A stretch of DNA of 52,087 nucleotides from Staphylococcus sp. GSSP0090 (lineage in GTDB: Bacteria; Bacillota; Bacilli; Staphylococcales; Staphylococcaceae), in assembly GCF_013391405.1 (NCBI RefSeq), contig NZ_JACBFD010000005.1, forward strand, positions 1 to 52,087, read 5' to 3'. The notes below the pieces were generated by a model, which made no database searches, was not told the origin of the DNA, and was given only the letters and a program-made list of their open reading frames with translations. The position numbers were made by a program, and so were the translations under genes. Shown here in pieces: positions 9,285-18,033 of this stretch; within the stretch, counting starts at the first letter, position 1; each line of letters starts with the position of its first letter.

Positions 9285-9377
9285 GGCAGTTTTTTATGCA
9301 CACTTTCCGCGGGCACTGCCTTAGCCTGTAGTCTTCGGCTAGTGCTATTCCCGCAGGAGTCGGCATAAACTACTGCC
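9285..9377 (-). repeat. 93-bp dispersed palindromic repeat, copy A
   Basis: The reverse complement of this segment aligns with 48422-48513 over its full length with about a dozen differences and one gap. Read on the minus strand it opens GGCAGTAGTTTATGCCGAC and closes CCCGCGGAAAGTGTGCATAA then ACTGCC. Outer arms GGCAGT/ACTGCC, TTATGC/GCATAA, CTGCGGG/CCCGCGG and AGCACT/AGTGC nest, giving a long branched hairpin. No ORF. Likely a family of intergenic structured repeats. Confidence 0.85.
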
Positions 9378-9428
9378 AATATTAAAATATATAATTTAAT
9401 CAGTCAGTGTGTTTTATATGTAAATATA

Positions 9429-9462
9429 AAGAGGGCCCTCCCGATTAAGGATTGGCCCTCTT
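9429..9462 (-). terminator. terminator of pta-lipL
   Basis: Perfect arms AAGAGGGCC and GGCCCTCTT below the lipL stop, followed by TTTATATTTA on the minus strand. Confidence 0.75.
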
Positions 9463-9509
9463 ATTTTGAAAGTATGGATGTAGACCCAACTTCTTGTATA
9501 TGTGCTTTA

Positions 9510-10346
9510 TCAATCCATAGATTGATTTATTTTTGCATTACGTTCAATCATTTTTTCAAAATAGCCTTCGTACCGTTGCCATTCTTCATCAGTAATCGGT
9601 GCCATATTTAAACGGCCACCTAAATCTTTAATTGCATATAATAATTGAAACATAACATCTTGAACAGTTATAGTTCTGCCTAATAATGTTTCAAGTGACG
9701 CCATACATTGTGGCTCAATATCCGGATATGTGAACTTTGTTTCTTCACCTTGTAATGCACGTGCATAGAATGATCTCATCATTTCAGCACGCTCACTTCC
9801 ATCACCTTCCACACAAAGGTATACTTGAACTGCTATGCCACCACGTACACGTCTTTGAGAAATACCAGCAAACTTCTTGCCGTTAATACTCAAATCAAAT
9901 TTACCAGGGCAATAGGATCTTTCGATTTCATGTGTATCAATGTCTACATCTTCATCTTCAAACATTTTTGCAATTAATAAATACATTACAGTGAATGCTT
10001 CATCAATGGTAATATCATGTTTACCTTTGAATAGTAGCGATATATTGAGTACGCCTTGGTCTAATACAACACCAAGACCACCAGAATTTCTGACAATAGC
10101 ATTATAACCGCGTTCTTCTGTGAGATAGCGAATACCATCTTGTAAATGAGGCAATCTTGAATCATGTATACCGAGAATAACAGTATGCTGATGTACCCAA
10201 GTACGTACAACACTACTCGATAAGTCTTTTCCAACACTTTCTGAAAACGTATCATCAAAGGCAAATGACTGCATCGGTTCTAACCCTGAAGAATGGTCAA
10301 TGTAACGCCAGTCTATACCATTAAAATATTTACTAGCTAAATCCAT
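9510..10346 (-). CDS. lipL: octanoyl-[GcvH]:protein N-octanoyltransferase
   Basis: 278 aa, of the biotin/lipoate transferase fold, the amidotransferase that moves octanoyl or lipoyl groups from GcvH to the E2 subunits of 2-oxoacid dehydrogenases. Visible family features are the RNSGGLGVVLDQGVLNISL loop (about residues 85-103), SYCPGKFDLSINGKKFAGISQRR with the catalytic Cys at about residue 148 and the acyl-binding Lys, and an acidic C-terminal helix. Its ATG shares one base with the pta stop codon (TAATG), so translation should be coupled. This links acetyl-CoA metabolism and lipoylation in one unit. The symbol follows the staphylococcal position beside pta. Confidence 0.88.
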   Translation of the reverse strand: MDLASKYFNGIDWRYIDHSSGLEPMQSFAFDDTFSESVGKDLSSSVVRTWVHQHTVILGIHDSRLPHLQDGIRYLTEERGYNAIVRNSGGLGVVLDQGVLNISLLFKGKHDITIDEAFTVMYLLIAKMFEDEDVDIDTHEIERSYCPGKFDLSINGKKFAGISQRRVRGGIAVQVYLCVEGDGSERAEMMRSFYARALQGEETKFTYPDIEPQCMASLETLLGRTITVQDVMFQLLYAIKDLGGRLNMAPITDEEWQRYEGYFEKMIERNAKINQSMD

Positions 10347-11332
10347 TATTGTAATGATTGTGCAGCAGTAATGATTGATAAATTATACACGTCTTCTTTA
10401 GAACAACCACGTGATAAATCATTTACTGGAGAATTCAATCCTTGTAATACTGGACCAACGGCATCAAATCCACCTAAACGTTGTGCAATTTTATAACCAA
10501 TATTACCCGCTTCTAAACTTGGGAATACAAATACATTTGCATCGCCTTGAATTTTAGCATCTGGCGCTTTTTTCTTAGCTACTTCAGGCACAATTGCTGC
10601 ATCAAATTGGAATTCTCCATCTACAACAACGTCTTCTAATTGATCTGCTTCAATTTTTTCTTGAGCTAAGTTAACAGCAGTTGCAACTTTTTCAACATCA
10701 TCTGACTTAGCAGAACCTTTAGTTGAAAAACTTAACATTGCCACACGTGGTGACATGCCAAAGCTTTTAGCAGATTTTGCACTTTCCACTGCTATTTCAG
10801 CTAAATCTTGAGCTTCAAGCGTTGGGTTGATTGCGCAATCTCCAAAGATATATTGTTGATCATCTTTAATCATAAAGAAGATTCCAGAAGTTTTAGAGAC
10901 ACCTGGTTTTGTTTTGATGATTTGTAATGCTGGACGTACCGTATCACCTGTTGAATGTGCAGCACCACTTACTAAGCCTTCTGCTTTACCTGTATAAACA
11001 AGCATTGTACCAAAATAGTTAACATCTTTTAACATCTCTTGTGCTTGTTCTTCAGTCGCTTTACCTTTACGGCGTTCAACAAACGCAGTCACAAGTTCTT
11101 GTTTCAATTCGCTTGTTTCTGGGTCGATGATTTCTAAACTTGAAATCTCTAATCCTTTTTCACTAGCTAAGGCTTTAATGTTCGACTCATTTCCTAATAA
11201 TATAGGAGAAACATAATCAGTACCTTGTATTTGTGTTGCCGCTTCTAATACACGATCATCTTCACCTTCTGGTAAAACGATTTTCACGTTTTTTCCCGTA
11301 AGTTTTTCTTGTAATACATCTAATAAAGTCAT
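10346..11332 (-). CDS. pta: phosphate acetyltransferase
   Basis: 328 aa, the short single-domain Pta form, interconverting acetyl-CoA and acetyl phosphate in overflow metabolism. Family stretches are VLPEGEDDRVLEAA at the N-terminus, LVSGAAHSTGDTVRPALQII in the middle, FGDCAINPTLEAQDLAEIA, and the C-terminal GPVLQGLNSPVNDLSRGCS. The ATG follows GAGGAGGCCCTA. It is divergent from hemQ across about 170 bases and is followed by lipL with a one-base overlap. Cytosolic. Confidence 0.95.
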   Translation of the reverse strand: MTLLDVLQEKLTGKNVKIVLPEGEDDRVLEAATQIQGTDYVSPILLGNESNIKALASEKGLEISSLEIIDPETSELKQELVTAFVERRKGKATEEQAQEMLKDVNYFGTMLVYTGKAEGLVSGAAHSTGDTVRPALQIIKTKPGVSKTSGIFFMIKDDQQYIFGDCAINPTLEAQDLAEIAVESAKSAKSFGMSPRVAMLSFSTKGSAKSDDVEKVATAVNLAQEKIEADQLEDVVVDGEFQFDAAIVPEVAKKKAPDAKIQGDANVFVFPSLEAGNIGYKIAQRLGGFDAVGPVLQGLNSPVNDLSRGCSKEDVYNLSIITAAQSLQ

Positions 11333-11505
11333 TAGGGCCTCCTCAAATTTCTTTTCTTAATTATTTTACGTTTCTCATTATACGTTATTTTTTCTTAGAA
11401 TTCCATGTCACCAATTTGTAATCATTTACTTATGTTATAAGTGTTTCTTTATGGTAGAATTTTGTAGTGAAGACATAGAATTTTCATGGAAAAGGAGCGA
11501 TTTAA

Positions 11506-12255
11506 ATGCCACAAGCACCAGAAACGTTAGATGGATGGTATAGTTTACATTTATTATACGCTATTGATTGGTCAAGCTTACGCTTAGTGCCAACAGAAGA
11601 GCGCCAAACAATCGTAGAAGAATTACAAACATTTTTAAACAAACATGAAGAAGCGCGTACAAATCACGTAGGTGATCATGCTTTTTATAATATTACAGGT
11701 CAAAAAGCGGATATTCTTTTATGGGCATTGCGTCCAGAAATGAAAGATTTAAATGCTTTTGAAAACGAATTTAATAAATTGAAAATTGCAGATTTCTTAA
11801 TACCGACTTATTCTTACGTATCTATCATTGAATTAGGTAATTATCTTGCAGGAAAATCTGACGAAGATCCATATGAAAATCCACACATCAAACCAAGATT
11901 ATTCCCAGAATTACCTCAATCTGAATATATTTGTTTCTATCCAATGGATAAACGTCGTAATGAAACATATAACTGGTACATGCTACCATTAGAAAAACGA
12001 CAAGAATTAATGTATGCTCACGGTAAAATAGGTAGACAATATGCCGGTAAAATCAAACAATTCATCACTGGTTCAGTCGGTTTTGATGATTTTGAGTGGG
12101 GTGTCACTTTATTTGCAGATGACCCATTACAATTCAAAAAAATTGTTTATGAAATGAGATTCGATGAAACAACTGCACGTTATGGCGACTTTGGAAGCTT
12201 TTATGTAGGTCATATCGTTACCAAAGATAACTTACAAGATTTATTTGCTTTATAA
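11506..12255 (+). CDS. hemQ: coproheme decarboxylase HemQ
   Basis: A 249-aa protein of the chlorite dismutase-like family that converts coproheme to heme b using peroxide in the Gram-positive coproporphyrin-dependent pathway. Residues matching known catalytic positions are visible: Tyr145 and Lys149 in CFYPMDKRR, and His172 in MYAHGKIGR as proximal ligand. WALRPEMK and [17 protein letters not shown] family blocks are present, the latter as [14 protein letters not shown]. The ATG follows AAAAGGAGCGATTTAA. Divergent from pta; followed by a probable structured RNA or 3' UTR. Confidence 0.95.
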   Translation: MPQAPETLDGWYSLHLLYAIDWSSLRLVPTEERQTIVEELQTFLNKHEEARTNHVGDHAFYNITGQKADILLWALRPEMKDLNAFENEFNKLKIADFLIPTYSYVSIIELGNYLAGKSDEDPYENPHIKPRLFPELPQSEYICFYPMDKRRNETYNWYMLPLEKRQELMYAHGKIGRQYAGKIKQFITGSVGFDDFEWGVTLFADDPLQFKKIVYEMRFDETTARYGDFGSFYVGHIVTKDNLQDLFAL

Positions 12256-12289
12256 AAATAGTCAATAGTCATATCCTGTTTCTCTAATA

Positions 12290-12398
12290 AAGACGCGAAT
12301 GAATGACGAAATGCCAATTAGAAAATTGGATTTCAGCCCACTTTCTTCGCATGTAGGCAATCCCTCCACGTATTAATGTGGAGGGATTGTCTATTTTT
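12290..12398 (+). ncRNA. structured RNA or 3' UTR downstream of hemQ, possibly RsaA-like
   Basis: Three successive stems on the plus strand. The first is 12308-12334 (GAAAT/ATTTC and CCAATT/AATTGG with one bulge). The second is 12336-12358 (GCCCAC/GTAGGC with one mismatch, loop TTTCTTCGCAT). The third is a perfect 12-bp terminator stem at 12358-12389 (CAATCCCTCCAC) ending in TCTATTTTT. The CCCUCC motif and position next to hemQ recall S. aureus RsaA as I remember it, but this is unverified and no clear promoter was found; it could be just the hemQ 3' UTR. Confidence 0.5.
12358..12398 (+). terminator. rho-independent terminator
   Basis: Perfect 12-bp stem CAATCCCTCCAC/GTGGAGGGATTG with an 8-base loop and a T-rich tail. 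Confidence 0.88.
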
Positions 12399-12490
12399 AT
12401 ATTTTTCTTAATATATGTGTGTGTAACATTCATAAATGCAATTAAATAAACTATAAAATAGTATTAACTGAAATTTGCAACAGTTCAATA

Positions 12491-12531
12491 AATAAAGGCA
12501 CACTCATCATATAAATAAGTGTGCCTTTATT
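12491..12531. terminator. bidirectional hairpin
   Basis: Arms AATAAAGGCACACT and AGTGTGCCTTTATT pair perfectly across a 13-base A/T loop. No gene ends directly before it, so it may insulate the ThrE pair. Confidence 0.65.
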
Positions 12532-12843
12532 GAATGTAGTGTGTTTGGGAGAACTTTTAATCACTACTTAATTTAATATTAACTGTTGTATATTGTCGCT
12601 ACTCAATATGCTTTTGTAACAGTTAACTAATATTATTTTAACCTATTTGAAATATTTGAAACATAAATGTATTCAAATAATTGCACAAAATACAGTTTTT
12701 CTTCATTTAAACAGCTTGTCTCAATTCAAATAACAAATAATGATCATAAAGTGTTACAATAAAAAATATTACTTTAACAACTGATACGTAACCTATGGCA
12801 ATGATTGTCAGGGTTGCTCAAATAATTATTAATTGGTGATTAA

Positions 12844-13620
12844 ATGACGATATATAATCAAGCAATAGAAAGTTATGATGAAAAGATGGCAAAAGATGTC
12901 ATCATGTTAGCAGGACGCATATTATTAGAATCTGGTGCAGAAGGGTCTCGCGTAGAAGATACGATGACGCGCATTGCTACCACTTTGGGACACAAAGAAA
13001 GTAATAGCTTTGTTACAAATACAGTTATCAACTTTATGCTCCATGATGAATCCTATCCACGTATGTATAGAATTAGAACTCGCGACACGAACTTACATCG
13101 AATCTCTAGAACAAATGGCATATCTAGACGTTTAGCACTCGGAGATATTTCTTTAGAAGACGCATTTCAAGAACTTCAAAAAATATATCATGAACAAAGT
13201 ATTAAAAATCACTACCTCTTTTATAAATTTATTGCTGCAGCCGTCATATCTGTCAGTTTTTTATATTTACAAGGTGGTTATTTAACTGATGTATTCACAG
13301 CGTTATTAGCTGGTGCATTTGGCTATATCGTAGTCGAAATATTACAACAAAAATTACATGCTCAATTTATCCCGGAATTTATGGGGGCATTAGTGATTGG
13401 ATCAGTCACCATAATCGGACACAACCTCATACCCGGTGGTTCAGTTTCTACTATTATAATTGCAGCAGTTATGCCAATTGTACCTGGTGTCTTGATTACA
13501 AACGCGATTCAAGATCTATTTGGCGGTCATATGTTAATGTTTACCACTAAATCATTAGAGGCGCTCGTTACGGCATTCGGTATTGGCGCTGGCGTTAGTA
13601 CAGTTCTTATTATATTTTAG
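12844..13620 (+). CDS. ThrE-type exporter, N-terminal/large subunit
   Basis: A 258-aa threonine/serine exporter family protein (former DUF1212). The cytosolic first 125 residues carry the family pattern MLAGRILLESGAEGSRVEDTM and the RISRTNGISRRLALG linker. Four to five hydrophobic helices follow from about residue 120, including IVPGVLITNAIQDLFGGH. With the next gene it makes a split ThrE, likely exporting small hydroxy-amino acids or dicarboxylates; the substrate is inferred. The ATG has only a weak ribosome site (TTGGTGATTAA). The two genes are about ten bases apart. Confidence 0.85.
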   Translation: MTIYNQAIESYDEKMAKDVIMLAGRILLESGAEGSRVEDTMTRIATTLGHKESNSFVTNTVINFMLHDESYPRMYRIRTRDTNLHRISRTNGISRRLALGDISLEDAFQELQKIYHEQSIKNHYLFYKFIAAAVISVSFLYLQGGYLTDVFTALLAGAFGYIVVEILQQKLHAQFIPEFMGALVIGSVTIIGHNLIPGGSVSTIIIAAVMPIVPGVLITNAIQDLFGGHMLMFTTKSLEALVTAFGIGAGVSTVLIIF

Positions 13621-13631
13621 GAGTTATGTCT

Positions 13632-14084
13632 ATGTTTTGGATATTAAATTTTATATTTAGTTATACCGCTTCCCTATTCTTCGGCGTTATATTTGATGTC
13701 CCAAAACGCTTATATAACACTGTGGGTATCGTAGGTGCGTGCGGTTGGATGGTCTATACCATATTTTTCGATGGCTTAAATACACATACGATTTATTCAA
13801 GTTTCTTTGGTAGTCTCGCTTTAGGTTGCTTAAGCCATATTATGGCACGTTCTAAAAAAGAACCGGTTATCATTTTTATGATTCCTGGCATTATCCCTCT
13901 TGTACCAGGTGGTTTAGCATTTGATGCTACGAAAAATTTAGTGCTTCTAGAATTTAGTAAAGCCATTAATACAATGCTAGAAGTAACACTCATCGCTGGT
14001 GCGATTGCACTCGGTCTACTCTTTGCAGATCAAATTTCTAAACTGATTATTTCAGGAACAAAAATACGTAAGAAAAGAATTTAA
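13632..14084 (+). CDS. ThrE-type exporter, C-terminal/small subunit
   Basis: A 150-aa membrane protein (former DUF3815, ThrE_2) with about five hydrophobic helices. MIPGIIPLVPGGLAFDAT is the signature, mirroring the VPG motif of its partner. An earlier ATG two codons upstream lies too close to TAGGAG, so the second ATG, eight bases away, is chosen. It begins ten bases after its partner and is followed by a strong terminator, so the pair forms a bicistronic unit. It probably forms a complex with the product of the previous gene (family knowledge). Confidence 0.85.
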   Translation: MFWILNFIFSYTASLFFGVIFDVPKRLYNTVGIVGACGWMVYTIFFDGLNTHTIYSSFFGSLALGCLSHIMARSKKEPVIIFMIPGIIPLVPGGLAFDATKNLVLLEFSKAINTMLEVTLIAGAIALGLLFADQISKLIISGTKIRKKRI

Positions 14085-14094
14085 GCCACATGTA

Positions 14095-14141
14095 AATAGC
14101 CACATCAACTCTGATTTTAGAGCTGATGTGGCTATTTTTTC
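14095..14141. terminator. bidirectional terminator between convergent genes
   Basis: Arms AATAGCCACATCA and TGATGTGGCTATT with inner CTC/GAG pairs, followed by TTTTTT on the plus strand. Serves the ThrE pair and perhaps the convergent DHA2 exporter. Confidence 0.85.
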
Positions 14142-14236
14142 ACACAATCATAAATTCCTTTTGTTTAAGGTGTCATACTTTTTTGAGCAAAAGATCAATT
14201 ATCTTTTTTTAGTCAAAACGTTCTTTCTTTACTTTA

Positions 14237-15655
14237 TTACAAAGATGATGTCGATGGCACTTGATTTATTTTTTGATGGATAAAATACGCAGGTATCAAT
14301 AAAACGATTAGTGCAATGACTGCAACTGAAAAGCCAGCATGATATGCAGTTAATTCATTTGGCAGATTAACAGACATTGAATGTATGACAGTTGCTACAA
14401 CTGTTGCAATAAGTGCTGAACCAAAGCTAGAACCAATATTCTCTATAATATTAATTCCTACACCCGCTTCTGATAATTGTTCCCTTTCTAATCCATAATA
14501 TGCTGAACTTGTCAGAGGTAACATCACGCCACCAACTGCACAGCCTCTTATAAATAAGATGAGTCCAATCCAAATGCTTTGTGTATGACCAGAAATAAAC
14601 ATAAATGGAACAGATGTTATGAGTACAATCATCGTACTAATAAGTACAATGTTTCTACCCCCATACTTGTCTATAATTTTACCAATTAAAGGACGTGTAA
14701 TTAGCATACCTAGTCCTTGTGGCATTAGCATAATCGCAGTTTCAATTGCATTGAAATGTTGAAAACGTTGAAAGAATAGAGGCAATATAATCATTGGACC
14801 TAATATTGCAACATTAGCTAGAAATAATCCTAAACTACAAGCCAAAAAATTGCGAGATTTAAATAGATTTGTCGGTAAGACTGTATTGTACTGTTTCATA
14901 CGGTTATAAATAATATAAACTATAATACAAACCACCCCAACGATCATATTGATATAAGTCACTGGATTATTAAATGAACCGAACTTGGATGCTTGTACCA
15001 AACCATAGAGTAATGTCACGCTTATCAATGCTAAATTCATTACACCTATAAAATCCAATTTCTTTTCTTTATTAACTGGTGAAAAGTTTGGCAATCGTTT
15101 CATCATAATAGGCACTGCAACAATGGTCACAAAGATATTTATAAAAAAGATCCAGTGCCATGTAGCAAAATGAATAATCAAACCACCCAGTACCGGTCCA
15201 AAGATAGGCCCTAATATCATAGGTGTGCTAACAATCGCAATGACTCGACCGATATACTTTTGTCCTGCAATCAATACTAACATCGTTGACATTAATGTCG
15301 TGATTACACCTGCACTAAAGCCTTGCATCAACCGGAAACTAATAAATGTAAATATATTCCAGCTCAATCCTGTTGCCAATGAAGTTATACCAAAACCAAC
15401 GACTGCTGAAATAAAAACATATTTACTATTATATTGATTCATTAACCACCCGGAAATAGGTACTGCTATTGCCAATGCTAGTAGATAGCCTGTAATACCC
15501 CACTGAATCATACTTAACGTCGTATGAAATGTCTGAGTTAAATCTTTAATTGCGATATTGATCATTGTAGCATCAAGCATTGGCGTAATCGCACCAAGCG
15601 CTATTGCCCAAGCAGCAATCATTATATTTGTAGGTATGTTATCTATAGATTTCAC
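14237..15655 (-). CDS. DHA2-family MFS multidrug exporter
   Basis: 472 aa with about 14 hydrophobic segments, typical of EmrB/QacA-type drug:H+ antiporters. Motifs visible are LDATMINIAIKDL (motif D1), GWLMNQYNSKYVF (motif A region), RLMQGFSAGVITTLMST (motif B with Arg) and GPIFGPVLGGLI (motif C of antiporters). The longest frame runs 22 codons further but that stretch is promoter and operator sequence; AAAGGAG nine bases before a GTG marks the start. A MarR gene lies upstream on the same strand and paired boxes overlap the promoter. Substrates cannot be read; SdrM or LmrS-like is possible. Confidence 0.85.
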   Translation of the reverse strand: MKSIDNIPTNIMIAAWAIALGAITPMLDATMINIAIKDLTQTFHTTLSMIQWGITGYLLALAIAVPISGWLMNQYNSKYVFISAVVGFGITSLATGLSWNIFTFISFRLMQGFSAGVITTLMSTMLVLIAGQKYIGRVIAIVSTPMILGPIFGPVLGGLIIHFATWHWIFFINIFVTIVAVPIMMKRLPNFSPVNKEKKLDFIGVMNLALISVTLLYGLVQASKFGSFNNPVTYINMIVGVVCIIVYIIYNRMKQYNTVLPTNLFKSRNFLACSLGLFLANVAILGPMIILPLFFQRFQHFNAIETAIMLMPQGLGMLITRPLIGKIIDKYGGRNIVLISTMIVLITSVPFMFISGHTQSIWIGLILFIRGCAVGGVMLPLTSSAYYGLEREQLSEAGVGINIIENIGSSFGSALIATVVATVIHSMSVNLPNELTAYHAGFSVAVIALIVLLIPAYFIHQKINQVPSTSSL

Positions 15656-15670
15656 GTGTCCATGCTCCTT

Positions 15671-15688
15671 TTGTTTCTTAGTCAACAA
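15671..15688. promoter_or_regulatory. MarR-type operator-like box 2
   Basis: TTGTTTCTTAGTCAACAA on the plus strand, an imperfect TTGTT/AACAA palindrome. It sits at the predicted transcription start of the DHA2 exporter, 33 bp (three helical turns) from box 1. Confidence 0.6.
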
Positions 15689-15689
15689 A

Positions 15690-15718
15690 ATATTACTCCA
15701 GTTTTGTTTCCTTGTCAA
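15690..15718 (-). promoter_or_regulatory. SigA promoter of the DHA2 exporter
   Basis: Minus-strand TTGACA (15713-15718) and TAATAT (15690-15695) with a 17-base spacer, placing the start of transcription about 28 bases before the GTG. Confidence 0.8.
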
Positions 15719-15721
15719 CAA
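15704..15721. promoter_or_regulatory. MarR-type operator-like box 1
   Basis: TTGTTTCCTTGTCAACAA, differing from box 2 at two positions. It covers the -35 hexamer of the exporter promoter. Confidence 0.6.
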
Positions 15722-15870
15722 AATATTCGCGTTAATCTCTATAAGTCATTGTTATCTATTTATTCAAGCAAGATTATTCAACTGTATCTACGAAATCATA
15801 TTTTAATAGTACTAGTTAAATAAAATGATATTGATCAAATGCTCTAAGTAATGATTCTAGCAATTTCTAT

Positions 15871-16329
15871 CTATTTTTCTTTATCATGTATTTCCTTTTC
15901 CAAATGTGTATTGTAATGGTTTAAAAATGTCATCATCGCTTCATATTGATTATCTGTAATGGCATTAAAGACTTGTGCATCACGTTGTTTAAACTCTTTA
16001 TGTAGCTGTTCATGCGTATTAAATGCTTCGCGTCCTTTATCTGTGAGTTTAAAATAAATCTCTTTTTTATTATCTGGATTTTTATAACTAGAAATTGCAT
16101 CTTTTTTAATTAATTTTTTAGTTAATTTACTGATTGCACCACGTGTCATAAATAATGTTTGTGCAATTTGGCTCACATTCGGCTGTGCACTGTTCTCGAT
16201 AGCCTCAATACAATGAATTTCAGTCGATGTATACCCTTCTAAACGTGATTCCATAACTGGTTTATTAAGGTAAACAATTTTATCATGGACATTTTTAATA
16301 TTCGTTAGTAATAAATCTTCCTTATTCAT
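15871..16329 (-). CDS. MarR family transcriptional regulator
   Basis: A 152-aa winged-helix repressor. The recognition region reads NVSQIAQTLFMTRGAISKLTKKLIKK and the wing YKNPDNKKEIYFKLTDKGREAF, both typical of MarR. N- and C-terminal helices should dimerise. The frame runs 26 codons further upstream through hydrophobic, unlikely sequence; the ATG at 16329 after GGGAGATAGG is chosen. It precedes the DHA2 exporter gene by about 215 bases on the same strand and probably controls it through the paired boxes (inference). Confidence 0.85.
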   Translation of the reverse strand: MNKEDLLLTNIKNVHDKIVYLNKPVMESRLEGYTSTEIHCIEAIENSAQPNVSQIAQTLFMTRGAISKLTKKLIKKDAISSYKNPDNKKEIYFKLTDKGREAFNTHEQLHKEFKQRDAQVFNAITDNQYEAMMTFLNHYNTHLEKEIHDKEK

Positions 16330-16389
16330 AAACCTATCTCCCATACCTTGATCATTATTCTTCCTTATTATGGCTTCAATATAATAAAA

Positions 16390-16426
16390 AAACAAGCAGC
16401 ATACCATTAAGGCAAGCTACTTGTTT
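16390..16426 (-). terminator. terminator of the APC permease
   Basis: Minus-strand AAACAAGTAGC and GCTGCTTGTTT arms followed by TTTTTTATTAT, between the permease and the MarR gene. Confidence 0.75.
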
Positions 16427-16483
16427 CAAAATGCTATTTATTAAGTTTACTATGCTATATTCATAAAATAATCATAATAAAAT

Positions 16484-17971
16484 CTATTTATTCGTGTTTT
16501 CTACCTTGTTCTCATTAATCAAATCTACAATTTCACTTTCTGAGCGATTTAGTATCAGTTTGCTCAACTTATCGTTATCCATACGTTTTAATTTCGGGTA
16601 ACGGACAATAAAGAAGATTAAACCAATCACTAACCAGCCACCTAATGCGATATAGGATGGCGCTGAAAGAGATGCTGGAGAACCTGGAACTAATAATAAC
16701 AATAAGAAAATAAATGATACAATTGATCCTAAAATTGCAAATGTTTTATAAATAGGACCATAAGTGTTGCTTGATTTATCATAACTAAATAATCTAGCTG
16801 CTGATAAACAAGTAATGAAATAAGCTATGGATACGCCCGTAGAAGACATATCAACAATCCAAGTTAGTGCTGTACGACCCAACCAAGGTGCAATTAACGT
16901 AATTGCTACTAAGAAGATAATTGCTATATAAGGCGTCTTATATTTTTTATGCAATTTGCTGAATACAGAAGGCATAATACCTGAACGTCCCATTGAAAAT
17001 AGGAGACGACTTGAACTCATTAAGAATCCATTTAAACCAGTAAATATACCCATAATAATCGCAATGGCTAAGACAGCTAAACCAAGATAACCAAATGCTT
17101 CTTGCGTAACTGCACCTGTTAACCATAAATTACCATTCAGGCTTGTTGATGTGGTACCTAACCAACCTGTATATAAAATCATTAAAACATAAGTAAATGC
17201 AGCTGCTAATAAACTATATACAATTAATTTAAATGTCTTGTTTGGTGAAAAATCAAATTCTTCCGCCGTTTGTGGTATATTATCAAATCCCACATATGCC
17301 CACGGTGCTACAGCCACAATCATTATTATGGAAGTAAACCAACCTTCTTTCTCATTCGTTAATGGTTGTAAATTTTCTAAAGAGAAATTACCTCCAAAGA
17401 ATGAACCGAAGAACAATAGTAATATAGTAATGACCATCGCTACACAGAAGTAGTATTGTAGTGAACCCGAAACACTTGCACCTTTAATCGCTATAAACAT
17501 GAATACGATAAGTAACAAGGATGCAATGAGTATTTCAGTGATATACACGTCCCAACCTGCAATGGTATATAATTTTCCTGTTTCTAGAATATTTGGTAAT
17601 AAAAATTTAATTAACAAACTAAACGCAGTAGCATTTAATGCAACTACACATATGTAACCAAATGTTAAAAACCAAGATGAAAAGAAACTCACATATCTCC
17701 CAAATCCTAAAAAGCTAAAAGCAAACGCGCCACCTGAAACTGGAAATCGTTCGACTAAAGCACCATAGCTCACCGCAATCAGTATCATTAACAATGCACC
17801 AATGACAATACCAATCGCGGCTGCAATTGGTCCGGATTGTCCTATCCAGTCACCTGGTAGAATAAACGCGCCCCAACCTATACAGGAACCGTAAGCAATC
17901 GCCCACACGAATTTTTCAGATAGATTTTTCTTTAAATCTCCTCTATCTACTTGCTGATTATTTTGACTCAT
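16484..17971 (-). CDS. APC family amino acid permease
   Basis: A 495-aa integral membrane transporter with about 12 hydrophobic helices. The APC signature is in TM1, AIAYGSCIGWGAFILPGDW, with the unwound GxG-type segment, and in TM6, VAPWAYVGFDNIPQTAEEF. FTGLNGFLMSSSRLLFSMGRSG is the TM8 region. It likely imports or exchanges amino acids; the substrate is unknown. The frame has a GTG four codons earlier, but that GTG belongs to GAGGTG, so the ATG is preferred. It follows DUF423 on the same strand but has its own promoter and terminator. Confidence 0.88.
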   Translation of the reverse strand: MSQNNQQVDRGDLKKNLSEKFVWAIAYGSCIGWGAFILPGDWIGQSGPIAAAIGIVIGALLMILIAVSYGALVERFPVSGGAFAFSFLGFGRYVSFFSSWFLTFGYICVVALNATAFSLLIKFLLPNILETGKLYTIAGWDVYITEILIASLLLIVFMFIAIKGASVSGSLQYYFCVAMVITILLLFFGSFFGGNFSLENLQPLTNEKEGWFTSIIMIVAVAPWAYVGFDNIPQTAEEFDFSPNKTFKLIVYSLLAAAFTYVLMILYTGWLGTTSTSLNGNLWLTGAVTQEAFGYLGLAVLAIAIIMGIFTGLNGFLMSSSRLLFSMGRSGIMPSVFSKLHKKYKTPYIAIIFLVAITLIAPWLGRTALTWIVDMSSTGVSIAYFITCLSAARLFSYDKSSNTYGPIYKTFAILGSIVSFIFLLLLLVPGSPASLSAPSYIALGGWLVIGLIFFIVRYPKLKRMDNDKLSKLILNRSESEIVDLINENKVENTNK

Positions 17972-17995
17972 AAAAAAATTCACCTCATGGAGTGT

Positions 17996-18025
17996 ATTAT
18001 ACCCACAAGATGAATTCTATAACAA
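17996..18025 (-). promoter_or_regulatory. promoter of the APC permease, SigA and possibly SigB
   Basis: Minus-strand TTGTTA, 18 bases, TATAAT. The same stretch reads GTTATA, 13 bases, GGGTAT, which fits a SigB -10 exactly and a -35 poorly. It lies just upstream of the permease gene. Confidence 0.55.
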
Positions 18026-18033
18026 TTATAAAA

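Noticed and set aside
12780..12820. Fur-like box GGCAATGATTGTCAGG above the ThrE pair
   Set aside because: Too few matches to the Fur consensus and no iron-related gene follows.
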